Position numbers and translations under genes: made by a program. Below the pieces are notes generated by a model. The model was not told the DNA's origin. It ran no database searches and worked only from the letters and a program-made list of their open reading frames with translations. Source: Gaiellales bacterium (GTDB lineage Bacteria > Actinomycetota > Thermoleophilia > Gaiellales > JAICJC01). From it: 64,000 bases of DNA. Where the stretch lies: assembly GCA_036403155.1 (NCBI GenBank), contig DASWRM010000073.1:1-64000 (forward strand), in the 5' to 3' direction. Position 1 is the first letter of the stretch. Every line of letters starts with the position of its first letter. Shown piece by piece: positions 17,125-25,425 of the stretch.

Positions 17125-18599
17125 TCTCCCGCCGTCGACTCGCTCAGGCCCTCGTGCCGGGACAGCCGCTGGCCGACGCGTGTCGCCATACCGGGCAGCA
17201 GCAGCACGAGCACGGCGCCCGCGATCACCCACGCGCCCGCGGTGATGTAGTTCCACTTCAGCTCGGTGGTCGCATCCGGATCGATGTTGTAGTACAGCGT
17301 CGCCAGCAGGACCAGCAGCGCGGCGATGGGGACGACGATCTGCACGATCGGCACCCGGTGCGTTCCCCGGAACCACAGCAGCCGCACGGCTCCGGCCGTC
17401 GCCATGATGTAGGCGACCAGCAGGATCAGCGTGCCGATCACGCCCGACCAGAAGAACACGTCGAAGGCCGAGCTCGTGAAGAAGAGCCGGTCGATCAGCG
17501 TGATCGCGGCCGCGACGACCGTCACGACGGCCAGCGCCCGCACCGGCGTGCCCGTCTCTCCGTGGACGCTGTCAAGAGCCGTGATGCCGAGGCCGTCGCG
17601 GCTCAGCGCATAGAGGATCCGCGTCGCGCCGACCACGCACGCGAGCGTGCAGCCGAATGCGCTGACCGCCGTGCCCAGCGTGATCACGTCGCCGATCGAC
17701 GAGGTGATGTACGTCGTTCCCAGATCGCCGAGCAGCGACCCGGAGGAGCCGAAGGCGGCGACGCCCTTGGCGTCGGTGCCGAAGCCCATCACCTCGACCG
17801 ACGTGACGTACACGAAGTACAGGCCGCCGAAGATGGCCGTGCCGAGGATCGCGCGCGGGATCGCACGGCGCGGCTCCCGCGTCTCCTCTCCCAGCGTGGA
17901 TGCGGCCTCGAAGCCCGCGAACGACAGGAAGCCGAACACGGCGCCCTTGAAGACGTCGCCGATGCCGGATCCGGAGGGCGGTGAGAACACCTTCAGCGTG
18001 AAGCTCTGGTTGCCGGGCGTGTCGCCTGCGATCACCTTGATCAGCACGACGGTCGCCACGACCAGGATCAGCGCCACCGTGATGCCCTCGATCGAGAGCA
18101 GGATCCGCGCCGCGCGGTTGGCGGGGAAGCTTGCCAGCGCGAACGCGCCGGCCAGCGCGAGGAATGCGAAGAGAAACTCGGACCAGAGCGGGTGGTTGTC
18201 CCAGAGGCCGATCTCGTCCAGGAACGTCGTGCTGAAGATGCCCGCGGCTGCGCTCGTCACGCATGCGTAGAACGTGTACGTCCCCATCAGCGACCAGCCG
18301 GCCAGCACGCCGGCCCGCGCCCCGAGCGTGGCTCCGACGAAGCCGAAGACCGACCCCGCATGGTTGTAGACCTGGCACAGGCGGACGAACGTGTAGGAGA
18401 CGAGCAGGACGCCGACCGTCGCGAAGACGAACGCGAGCGGTACGGCGCGGCCCACCAGCGCCACCGTGCCCTGCGGATTGATGTTTGCGGCCATCGACGG
18501 GGCCATCAGTGCGATGGACAGGCCGATCGCCTCCCAGATCGAGAGGCTGCCGTGCCGGAGACCGGTCTGCTCGCGCGGTGCCTCGGTTGCGTGCGCCAT
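17121..18599 (-). CDS. APC-superfamily amino acid/amine permease 1
   Basis: 492 residues with about twelve to fourteen hydrophobic segments. The first segment pattern SIWEAIGLSIALMAPSM and the central GFLSFAGFEAASTLGEET (APC helix 6-8 region) identify an amino acid-polyamine-organocation transporter. ATG at 18599 sits behind GGAGGAAGC, an excellent ribosome site. It heads the operon containing two gamma-glutamyl ligases, comparable to PuuP with PuuA in putrescine use, so an amine or polyamine cargo is likely (inference from context). Upstream 79 nt hold the probable promoter; I could not place boxes with confidence. Confidence 0.88.
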   Translation of the reverse strand: MAHATEAPREQTGLRHGSLSIWEAIGLSIALMAPSMAANINPQGTVALVGRAVPLAFVFATVGVLLVSYTFVRLCQVYNHAGSVFGFVGATLGARAGVLAGWSLMGTYTFYACVTSAAAGIFSTTFLDEIGLWDNHPLWSEFLFAFLALAGAFALASFPANRAARILLSIEGITVALILVVATVVLIKVIAGDTPGNQSFTLKVFSPPSGSGIGDVFKGAVFGFLSFAGFEAASTLGEETREPRRAIPRAILGTAIFGGLYFVYVTSVEVMGFGTDAKGVAAFGSSGSLLGDLGTTYITSSIGDVITLGTAVSAFGCTLACVVGATRILYALSRDGLGITALDSVHGETGTPVRALAVVTVVAAAITLIDRLFFTSSAFDVFFWSGVIGTLILLVAYIMATAGAVRLLWFRGTHRVPIVQIVVPIAALLVLLATLYYNIDPDATTELKWNYITAGAWVIAGAVLVLLLPGMATRVGQRLSRHEGLSESTAGE

Positions 18600-18678
18600 G
18601 CTTCCTCCAGGTCGTGGGAACCGCCGGGGCGCCATTAAAGCACCCGTTGTCAAGGATTCCCATGCCGCCGCCCCCGGG

Positions 18679-19557
18679 TCAGGCGGCGGCGGCCAGTAGC
18701 GGCCGCGCTCGCAGCAGCGACTGCTCCTTGTCCTTCACCTCGAGGATGCAGTCGAGCGGGAGGTCGCCCACCGCACCGGCGAACGCAGCGAACGCGTCCA
18801 GCTCGAGCGTCTCGGCATGCGCGCCGGGCCGCCGGCCGGGCGCCTGCGTCGAGAAATGCACCTCGGGACGCCCGTCACTGGGGGCCCATGTGGCCGCCGC
18901 CCGCTCGGCCAGCTCGCGCACGCCGAGCCCCTCGAACGAGGGTGCCAGCTCATGGTGGAAGGCGTCGAACACCACCGGCGTTCCGCATGCCGTCCCGATG
19001 GCGAGCACGTCCGCGAGCGTCCAGCGCTCGTCGTTCTCGAGCACCAGACGCGACCGCGGGCCGGCCGGCAGCGCCTGGATGGCCGCGGTGAGGCGCCGCG
19101 CGGCCGCCTCGTCGCCGCTTCCGGATCCGACGTGGAGGACGACCTTGTGCGAGGCGTCGAGGCCCAGTGCCGTCAGCATCCGGTCGTGGTACACGAGCTC
19201 GGCGACGGCGGACTCCACGACCTCGGGCCGTGCGGATGAGAGCACCGTGTACTGACCCGGGTGGGTCGACAGGCGGGCGCCGATCTCGCGGCCGAGCGCC
19301 GCCAGATCGGCGAACCGGGAGGCGAACTCGTCCCACCAGCGCAGGCGGTTGACGGGATGCGACCCGAAGGGAATCAGGTCGGACGTCAGGCGGAACACCT
19401 GGATCCCGTGCTCGGCGTTCCAGCGGAGTATCGCCTCCAGCGCGTCGAGGTTTCCGGCGATCACCTCGCGGAGCCGCTCCGGGGTCGCATTGGCCAGGCG
19501 CATGGTGCGCGACGAGGACGGAAGCCCCGTGTTCACGCACGCGTAGCCGAGCCGCAA
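18679..19557 (-). CDS. uvsE: UV-damage endonuclease UvsE
   Basis: 292 residues, TIM-barrel nuclease that nicks 5' of UV photoproducts. Diagnostic motifs: LGYACVNTGL at the N terminus, FRLTSDLIPFGSH, ARLSTHPGQYTVLSS, VVLHVGSGSGDE, LVLENDERW, VFDAFHHEL and DCILEVKDKEQ, which carry the metal-binding His, Glu and Asp residues. TTG start at 19557 because it gives the exact conserved N terminus; a GAGGA ribosome-like site and a TAGCTT box lie just upstream. Divergent from the Ser/Thr kinase gene. Stand-alone light-independent repair gene. Confidence 0.94.
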   Translation of the reverse strand: MRLGYACVNTGLPSSSRTMRLANATPERLREVIAGNLDALEAILRWNAEHGIQVFRLTSDLIPFGSHPVNRLRWWDEFASRFADLAALGREIGARLSTHPGQYTVLSSARPEVVESAVAELVYHDRMLTALGLDASHKVVLHVGSGSGDEAAARRLTAAIQALPAGPRSRLVLENDERWTLADVLAIGTACGTPVVFDAFHHELAPSFEGLGVRELAERAAATWAPSDGRPEVHFSTQAPGRRPGAHAETLELDAFAAFAGAVGDLPLDCILEVKDKEQSLLRARPLLAAAA

Positions 19558-19617
19558 TCCCCTGATCCTCGCAAGCTAGCGGGTTTTGGCCCTCGAACCG
19601 TCGGGCAGTCGCTTGCG

Positions 19618-21066
19618 ATGCCGATGCGCCACGCTCCCATCACCGACCTCCCGCCGCGATATGCGAGACCGCGGCGCCTGTCCGCCGGCGGCATGGGCGA
19701 CATCTATCTGGTCGAGGACACGCTGCTCGGCCGCCCGGTCGTGATCAAGGTGCTGGGCGACCGCTACGCGCGTGACGACTCGGTGCGGCGCCGCTTCCTG
19801 CGCGAGGCGAACGCGGCCGCCCGGCTGTCCGGACATCCCCATGTGGTCACCATCTATGACGTCGGCGAGTGGGACGGCCGGCCCTTCATCGCCATGGAGT
19901 ACCTGTCGAACGGCGACCTGCACGACCGGCTCGCGAAGGGCCGGCCGCCGTTCCCGGCCACCGTCGAGTGGATCCGCGAGGCGGCGTCGGCGCTCGACGC
20001 CGCGCACGCCGGCGGCATCGTCCACCGCGACATCAAACCGGCGAACCTGCTGCTCGACGCCCGCTGCTCCATCCATGTTGCCGACTTCGGCATCGCCCGG
20101 GTGGCCGACGCGCTGACGACCGCAATGACGATGCCCGGGACGGTGATGGGCACGGCCGGCTACATCTCGCCGGAGCAGGCGATGGGCGAGCCGGCCACCG
20201 GCGCCAGCGACATCTATTCGCTGGGCGCGGTCGCGTACGAGCTGGTCACCGGCCGCCGCCCGTTCGCCCGCGAGGCGCAGACCGACGAGGTCGCCGCGCA
20301 CCTGCACGCTCCGCTGCCGCCCGCATCCGCCGCGCCGGGCGTTCCGCGTGCGGTCGACGCGGTCTTCGCGCGCGCAATGGCCAAGAACCCCGCGGATCGG
20401 TACCCGACGGCCGCGGCGCTCGCGAGCGAGCTGGACGCAGCGCTCAGGCACACCGACCAGCCCACCGTCGTGATGGCGCCGTCCCGCTCCCGCCCGGCGG
20501 AGGCGCCGATGGCCACCTACGGGCGCAGCCGCGAGAGCGGCCGGCGCAGCCGCACCGGGGTGCTCGTGGCCGGCGTCGCTGCCGTGGCGCTCGCGGGCGG
20601 GTTGGCCGCCGCGTATGCCGCGACCGACACCGGTGGATCGAGCGCGCCGCGGGTTCGGACGATCACGCGTGAGCGCACCGTGCACAGGGTGATCACCAGC
20701 CGGGGGACGACCGTCACGGTTCCGCAAACGCAGACGCACACCGTCACTGTCCCCGACTCCCCGTCGCCGGCCGCTCCGGATCCCGGCGCCGGGCATGCGC
20801 TGAACGACCAGGGCTATGCCTCGATGCAGCGCGGCGACTACGCCTCGGCGCTGACGCCGCTTCGCGGCGCCGTCGCCGACCTGCGCGGAGCCGGCCCGGG
20901 CGATCCCTACGAGGCGTACGCGAACTACAACCTGGGCTACACGCTGCTTCAGCTCGGCCGCTGCAGCGAGGCGATCGCGCCGCTCGAGCGCGCCCAGCAG
21001 CTCGAGTCGAGCCCCTCCGTGCCGCGCGCGCTCGCACGCGCGCACGCCTGCGCATCGTCCAGCTGA
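19618..21066 (+). CDS. Membrane Ser/Thr protein kinase with extracellular repeat tail
   Basis: 482 residues. PknB-type kinase domain at about 15-275: glycine loop LSAGGMGDIYLV, ATP Lys44, catalytic HRD 136-138 (HRDIKPANLLL), DFG 156-158, and GYISPEQ after the activation loop. A linker leads to one transmembrane helix (about 314-336), then a Thr/Val-rich region with RTITRER and TVTVPQTQTHTVTVP, and a C-terminal outside domain with TPR-like helices (LNDQGYASMQRGDYASALTP, NYNLGYTLLQLGRCSEA). Signalling receptor kinase at the cell membrane; no PASTA repeats, so its ligand differs from PknB. ATG at 19618. Confidence 0.9.
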   Translation: MPMRHAPITDLPPRYARPRRLSAGGMGDIYLVEDTLLGRPVVIKVLGDRYARDDSVRRRFLREANAAARLSGHPHVVTIYDVGEWDGRPFIAMEYLSNGDLHDRLAKGRPPFPATVEWIREAASALDAAHAGGIVHRDIKPANLLLDARCSIHVADFGIARVADALTTAMTMPGTVMGTAGYISPEQAMGEPATGASDIYSLGAVAYELVTGRRPFAREAQTDEVAAHLHAPLPPASAAPGVPRAVDAVFARAMAKNPADRYPTAAALASELDAALRHTDQPTVVMAPSRSRPAEAPMATYGRSRESGRRSRTGVLVAGVAAVALAGGLAAAYAATDTGGSSAPRVRTITRERTVHRVITSRGTTVTVPQTQTHTVTVPDSPSPAAPDPGAGHALNDQGYASMQRGDYASALTPLRGAVADLRGAGPGDPYEAYANYNLGYTLLQLGRCSEAIAPLERAQQLESSPSVPRALARAHACASSS

Positions 21067-21099
21067 CCGGTCGCGGTGGGCCGTCCGGCGTACCGCGGC

Positions 21100-21816
21100 T
21101 CACGCCGCGGCGCGGCGCCCGCTGATCACGACCACCTGCTCGGTGGCGTCGTCCGAAATCCCGAGCGAGCGCAGGTGTGCCAGCTCCGCGCGCGCCAGCG
21201 CGCCCAACGGGCCGGTGTAGGACGCGACGACCGAGGCGTCGAGGCCGGACGCCTGAAGCCGTTCCAGGGTCGGCCCCACGCGCGTGAGCGAGGACTGCAC
21301 CAGGAGCACCTCGCCGCCCGGTTCCAGATGCGCGGCCGCATGAGCGCAGATGCGGTCGAGCACGGCGCGGCCGTCGTGCCCGCCCCGCCAGGCGCGGTCG
21401 CCCAGGCGTCGCGCGCGGTGCTCGGGGATCGGAAGGTACGGCGGGTTGCTGATGATCGTGTCGAAGCGCCGCCCGGCCACCGGGGCGAACAGGTCGCCCT
21501 GCAGCACCTCGACCGGGCGCCGGTTGATCGCCGAGTTGACCCGCGCGGTCGCGACCGCGAGCCGCGACGCATCGACCGCGGTCACGGCCCCGGCATCCGG
21601 CGCGACCGAGAGGCCGAGCACGCCGCTTCCCGCGCAGACGTCGAGCACCGTTCCCCGAACCCGCCCGCGCGCGGCCTCGAGCAGCATCCCGGCGTCGCTG
21701 CGCGGGACGAAGACGCCGGGCGGCGTCAGGAGCCAGAGGTCGCCGAAGCGCGTCACCGGCCCGAGGCGGCGGCTGTGGGGGCGCGACCCGGCCGGTTGCC
21801 GAAGAGCGGTCTGCAT
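21100..21816 (-). CDS. HemK/PrmC-type class I methyltransferase
   Basis: 238 residues. SAM-binding motif VLDVCAGSGVLGLSVA, acidic loop TAVDAS and the catalytic NPPYLP motif at mid-protein, which in this family methylates glutamine or another amide nitrogen. The protein lacks the long N-terminal helical domain of PrmC, so it is closer to stand-alone YtxK/RsmC-like or natural-product methyltransferases. A TAGGGC box lies 6 nt upstream of ATG 21816, in the leaderless layout. Convergent with the kinase gene. Substrate unknown. Confidence 0.8.
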   Translation of the reverse strand: MQTALRQPAGSRPHSRRLGPVTRFGDLWLLTPPGVFVPRSDAGMLLEAARGRVRGTVLDVCAGSGVLGLSVAPDAGAVTAVDASRLAVATARVNSAINRRPVEVLQGDLFAPVAGRRFDTIISNPPYLPIPEHRARRLGDRAWRGGHDGRAVLDRICAHAAAHLEPGGEVLLVQSSLTRVGPTLERLQASGLDASVVASYTGPLGALARAELAHLRSLGISDDATEQVVVISGRRAAA

Positions 21817-21860
21817 TGCCCCGCCCTACCCGCACCCCGGCCACGCGGAAACGGCGGCGT

Positions 21861-21888
21861 TTGGCAAGCGGCACCTTCGGGGTAGCGC
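21861..21888 (+). promoter_or_regulatory. Predicted leaderless promoter of CDGSH gene
   Basis: TTGGCA (21861-21866), 16-nt spacer, TAGCGC (21883-21888), then 6 nt to the ATG at 21895. The -10 lacks the final T of TANNNT. Confidence 0.45.
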
Positions 21889-21894
21889 GGCACC

Positions 21895-22134
21895 ATGCCG
21901 GACGAAGCTGTCATCACGCCGTACGAGAACGGCCCGCTGATCGTGCGGGGGCCGTTCACGATCACGGATCAGGACGGCAATGCGATCGACGCCGGCCGCC
22001 GCACCGTCGCCCTCTGCCGGTGCGGACGCTCGCGCCTGCGCCCCTTCTGCGACGGGTCGCATCTCTCGACGCGCTTCCGCGCGGAGGGCGGGCTCAGCGA
22101 CGAGGCGCGGCGCCGCCACGGCGCGGTCGCCTAG
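21895..22134 (+). CDS. CDGSH-type iron-sulfur protein
   Basis: 79 residues. Contains the complete CDGSH cluster motif: Cys-Arg-Cys-Gly, then PFCDGSH, i.e. three Cys and one His binding a 2Fe-2S cluster. The preceding NGPLIVRGPFTITDQDGN segment is the strand region usual in bacterial members, which act in redox or cluster transfer. The stop TAG overlaps the TAG of the convergent gene (CTAG, 22131-22134). A predicted leaderless promoter is upstream. The partner could be the convergent haem-oxygenase-like enzyme; in many actinobacteria these two are neighbours (recollection, not checked). Confidence 0.92.
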   Translation: MPDEAVITPYENGPLIVRGPFTITDQDGNAIDAGRRTVALCRCGRSRLRPFCDGSHLSTRFRAEGGLSDEARRRHGAVA

Positions 22135-23153
22135 ACAGACTCGTCGCGCAGCGCCGTCCCGCCGTCGGCCCACGCGTCCAGGAGCGCCTCCGCGAACCCC
22201 GCCTCGAGGCGCAGCAGCGCCGCGGCGCCGAACAGGATGTCGTCCGCGAGCGCCGGCTCCTGCCGCGCCAGGCCGGCCGCGAGGTCGTGCGCCGCGACGG
22301 CCTCGTGGACGGCGTCCGCCTCGACGTGCTCGTCGAAGAACTCGGTCGCGTCCTCGGCTCCCAGCCGTCGCAGGCCGGTCGCATAGCGCCGGTTCGGGCC
22401 CGGTGACGTCATCTCGAACGCCGCGAGGTGGCCGACGATGCAGCCGCGCAGCCGCCGGTGCAGGCCGAACAGCGACATCAGGTTCACCGTCGCGAGCGTC
22501 GTGCCGGGCAGCCTGTCCAGGTACGCGCCGTACGTGTCTTCCAGGCCGACCGCCCGCATGGAGGCCCCGAACAGGGTGGCATGCATGCGGCCCGGGCGCC
22601 CGCCGCCGTACTCGTCGGCCTGCACCTCGACCAGCGCCTCCTTCGCCCGGCCCGCGAGCCGGGGCACCGCCCATGAGTGCGGGTCGGCCTCCTTCAGCTG
22701 GTACGCCGACCGGTGGATCATGAACTCGCGGAACTGGTCGAGCGTCGCCTCGCGCTGCAGGAACCGCGACAGCGGCGGCCCGTCGTCGTCGGCAACGAGC
22801 GCCCGCAGCGTCCGCTCGAGCTCGTCCGGCGTCGCGGACGGCGCGTCGACCGCCGCCCGCAGCGCGCGCTCGAACGTCCGCTCCAGCTCGGCCCGCGCCG
22901 CGATCAGACCGGGATCCCACTCCCATTCCGCATGGACGCCGGCGAATCCCCGGTAGTGCAGCTCGTAGCAGGCGTAGAGCGCAAGGTGCAGGTCATCGTC
23001 CGCGAGCGGGTCGGCCGGATCCACAGCCGGGAGGCGGACGTCCGCGCGGCAGCGCATGATCGCGCCCAGCACCGCCTCGCTGAGAGGTCCGCGCGGCAGC
23101 GGCAGCGGCGGTCCCGACGCCAGGTCGAACGCAGGGGTGGCCGTGGCCGACAC
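22131..23153 (-). CDS. Iron-containing redox enzyme (haem-oxygenase-like fold)
   Basis: 340 residues, mostly helical. The pattern LALYACYELHYRGFAGV, LRQ-like FREFMIHRSAYQLKEADPH, VEVQADEYGGGRPGRMHA and FFDEHVEADAVHE supplies Glu/His ligands expected of di-iron haem-oxygenase-like oxidases (the Pfam Haem_oxygenas_2 group). Known members oxidise fatty acids or amino acids with O2. GTG start at 23153. Its stop overlaps the CDGSH gene stop in CTAG. A functional link to the CDGSH iron-sulfur protein is suggested by the pairing. Substrate unknown. Confidence 0.82.
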   Translation of the reverse strand: MSATATPAFDLASGPPLPLPRGPLSEAVLGAIMRCRADVRLPAVDPADPLADDDLHLALYACYELHYRGFAGVHAEWEWDPGLIAARAELERTFERALRAAVDAPSATPDELERTLRALVADDDGPPLSRFLQREATLDQFREFMIHRSAYQLKEADPHSWAVPRLAGRAKEALVEVQADEYGGGRPGRMHATLFGASMRAVGLEDTYGAYLDRLPGTTLATVNLMSLFGLHRRLRGCIVGHLAAFEMTSPGPNRRYATGLRRLGAEDATEFFDEHVEADAVHEAVAAHDLAAGLARQEPALADDILFGAAALLRLEAGFAEALLDAWADGGTALRDESV

Positions 23154-23196
23154 GTCGACGAGGTTCCCCGCAGCCCTCGCGCGGAAACGGCGTTGC

Positions 23197-24327
23197 CTAC
23201 TCCTCGGTGCTCGCCGCGAGCACCCTGCAGAGCGCGGGCAGCCCGGCGCGCTGGGCGATCAGCCGCTGTTCACCCGGGACGTCGCGCTCGAGCAGCGCGC
23301 GGGCGAGCGCCACGCCGTGCGTCGCGCCGCAGCTTGCCGCCGCGGGCCCGATCCGGTCGAGCATGGCCGCGATCACCTCCCGCGCCGGCCGCAGGCGCTC
23401 GCCGGCGGCATCGATCATCTCGCCCTCGAGGCCGTAGCGCGCGGCGCGCCAGCGGTTCTCCTCGATCAGGAGGGTGTCGTGCACCGGCAGCGCCTCGCCC
23501 GCGTCGTGGCGTTCGCAGAGATCCGCGGCGGCGGCGTGCACCACCGCAACCAGCGCCTCGGCGTCGTCCAGTCGCGGCTGCGCGTCCGGCGCGCGCACCT
23601 CGATCGTGCCGGTGCGGGTGTTCAGGCGGCAGTCCCACCAGAAGCGGGAGGCGTCGGGCACCGCTCCGCTCGCGCGGCCCCATCGCAGCGACTGCTCGAA
23701 CGCCTCCCAACCGTCGAACGCGGGTCCCGTCCCGTGCCGCGGCAGCGCATCCGCGAGCGTGCACCGTACGGTCGCCAGCCCGCTGTCCACCCCCGCGATG
23801 AACGGCGCGTTCGCGGAGAGGGCAACGAGGGCCGGCATGAGCGAGCGAAGGGCGTTGTGCACGGCGATCGCGCGGTCGGCGCCCGAGACCGCGACGTGGA
23901 CGTGGAACCCGGCGGCGAGCGCGCCCAGCCGCACGCCGAGCTGGTGCTCGTCGAGCAGCGCGGCATATCGAGGCGCCGAGCCGATCTCGCTCCAGGGCAG
24001 GGCGAAGGGATGGGCACCGACGCCCGCCAGGCGGATCCGTCCGGCTGCCGCGGCGCGGGCCTGGCGACGACCCTCCGCAAGCTGCGCGCGAACCTGGCCG
24101 CTCGCCGTGCAGATGCCGGAGACGATCTCGATCTGCGCGGGGGAGATCTCCTGCCGGTAGCGCTCGGGATCGGCGAGATCGACGAAGAGGCCGGGCGCGG
24201 CGGGCGTCAGGTCAAGCGTGTCCGGGTCGAGCAGGAGCAGCTCCTCCTCCGCCGCGACCGTCAGGTCGACCCGATGGTCGAACGCCGTACGCGACGGAAC
24301 GCCGGGATCCGCAGCGGCGTCGTCCAC
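23197..24327 (-). CDS. Carboxylate-amine ligase (YbdK/GCS2 family)
   Basis: 376 residues. GCS2 pattern: VAAEEELLLLDPDTLDL near the N terminus, QIEIVSG, FHVHVAVSG, and WWDCRLNTRTGTIEVRAPDAQP, carrying the ATP/Mg and glutamate-binding residues of the gamma-glutamylcysteine-ligase superfamily. YbdK members show weak glutamate-cysteine ligase activity; the actinobacterial ones may make other gamma-glutamyl compounds. GTG start at 24327. Neighbours (CDGSH protein, di-iron enzyme) fit a redox or thiol theme. Confidence 0.85.
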   Translation of the reverse strand: MDDAAADPGVPSRTAFDHRVDLTVAAEEELLLLDPDTLDLTPAAPGLFVDLADPERYRQEISPAQIEIVSGICTASGQVRAQLAEGRRQARAAAAGRIRLAGVGAHPFALPWSEIGSAPRYAALLDEHQLGVRLGALAAGFHVHVAVSGADRAIAVHNALRSLMPALVALSANAPFIAGVDSGLATVRCTLADALPRHGTGPAFDGWEAFEQSLRWGRASGAVPDASRFWWDCRLNTRTGTIEVRAPDAQPRLDDAEALVAVVHAAAADLCERHDAGEALPVHDTLLIEENRWRAARYGLEGEMIDAAGERLRPAREVIAAMLDRIGPAAASCGATHGVALARALLERDVPGEQRLIAQRAGLPALCRVLAASTEE

Positions 24328-24479
24328 TCCGGTCGTGTCCTCGATCGTGTCGATGCCAATGGGCTACCGCCGGGCGGCCGATCCGAAACCGCCGGCTTGC
24401 GGAGAAGCCGCAGCGGCGCGCCGTCCCGCCGCGGATGCGCGGCGCGCGCCGCGCGGCGATGCTCATCTCGGAGCCCGCG

Positions 24480-25364
24480 ATGACCATGACCGCCGATCGA
24501 CAACACACCCGCCCGCGTGCAGCCACGCGCGCCGCGGCCGACCACCGGCTGGCCGCGGGCCTGCTCGCCATCGCTGCCGGGCTGTCCGCCGTCGCCCTGC
24601 TCGGGCCGCTGGCGACCGGCGTCGTGCGCTACAGGGTCACCGAGACGCTTCGCAACCAGACGATCGGCCTGGACACCGCGTCGCTCCTGCTCGTGGCGCC
24701 GCTCGCCGTGCTGGCTGCGGTGCTGGTGCTGCGCGGCCGGGATGCGGGTCGCGCGCTTGCGATGGGCATCGGCGCCTACACGAGCTACATGTTCCTGCAG
24801 TACGTCGTCGGCCCGGACTACGGCCACCTGGGCGGCAACAACCAGCTCCTGTTCCCGCTCTGCGCGGCGCTGTTCGCACTCGGGTGGATGGTGGCGCTCG
24901 GCGGATGGGTGAGCCTCGACGCCGGCCGCCTGCCGGTCTCACCGGCGCGCGATCGGCGGGTCGGGCGCGTGATCCTGCCGGTGCTGGCCCTGCTCGCATT
25001 CGGACGCTACGTGCCGGCGCTGGCCGACTGGATGAGCGCCTCTCCGGCCGACGGGCAGTACACCGCCGGCCCGTCGTTCGCGTGGGCGATCGCCCTGCTC
25101 GACCTGGGCGTCTTCCTCCCCGCGACGGCCGCCACGTGCGTCGGCCTCGTTCGCGGCGCTCCGTGGGCGCGGAAGGCGCAGTACCTGGTGGCGGGCTGGT
25201 TCGGCCTGGTCGGGCCGGCCGTGGCCGCCATGGCGATCGCCATGCTGCACGACGGCGATGCGAACGCGTCCGGCGCGTCCGCCGCCTTCATGACGGCGCT
25301 GGGCGCAGCGTTTGCCGTGCTGGCGGGCGTGCTCTTCCTCCCGCTCCTGCGGCATCGCCGCTAG
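24480..25364 (+). CDS. Multi-pass membrane protein, function unknown
   Basis: 294 residues from ATG 24480 (GGAG 8 nt upstream); an upstream ATG at 24459 is possible. Seven to eight hydrophobic segments, for example LAAGLLAIAAGLSAVALLG, ASLLLVAPLAVLAAVLVL and LLFPLCAALFALGWMVAL. A hydrophilic loop with YVVGPDYGHLGGNNQ lies between segments. No transport or enzyme motif recognised. It stands alone, divergent from the carboxylate-amine ligase and upstream of the peptidase gene, which has its own promoter. Confidence 0.7.
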   Translation: MTMTADRQHTRPRAATRAAADHRLAAGLLAIAAGLSAVALLGPLATGVVRYRVTETLRNQTIGLDTASLLLVAPLAVLAAVLVLRGRDAGRALAMGIGAYTSYMFLQYVVGPDYGHLGGNNQLLFPLCAALFALGWMVALGGWVSLDAGRLPVSPARDRRVGRVILPVLALLAFGRYVPALADWMSASPADGQYTAGPSFAWAIALLDLGVFLPATAATCVGLVRGAPWARKAQYLVAGWFGLVGPAVAAMAIAMLHDGDANASGASAAFMTALGAAFAVLAGVLFLPLLRHRR

Positions 25365-25389
25365 CGGACTCGTGCCGATCGGCTCGGTG

Positions 25390-25419
25390 TTGACAGTCGC
25401 TCGCCCGGTGGGGCATGGT
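25390..25419 (+). promoter_or_regulatory. Predicted leaderless promoter of M24 peptidase
   Basis: Perfect -35 TTGACA (25390-25395), 18-nt spacer, CATGGT (25414-25419), then 6 nt to ATG 25426. The spacing to the start codon matches other leaderless candidates in the window; the -10 is weak. Confidence 0.45.
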
Positions 25420-25425
25420 GCGCCG

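Noticed and set aside
19261-19617. N-terminal extension of the Ser/Thr kinase
   Set aside because: The open frame continues upstream through uvsE on the other strand. The kinase glycine loop starts about 20 residues after ATG 19618, so no extension is needed.
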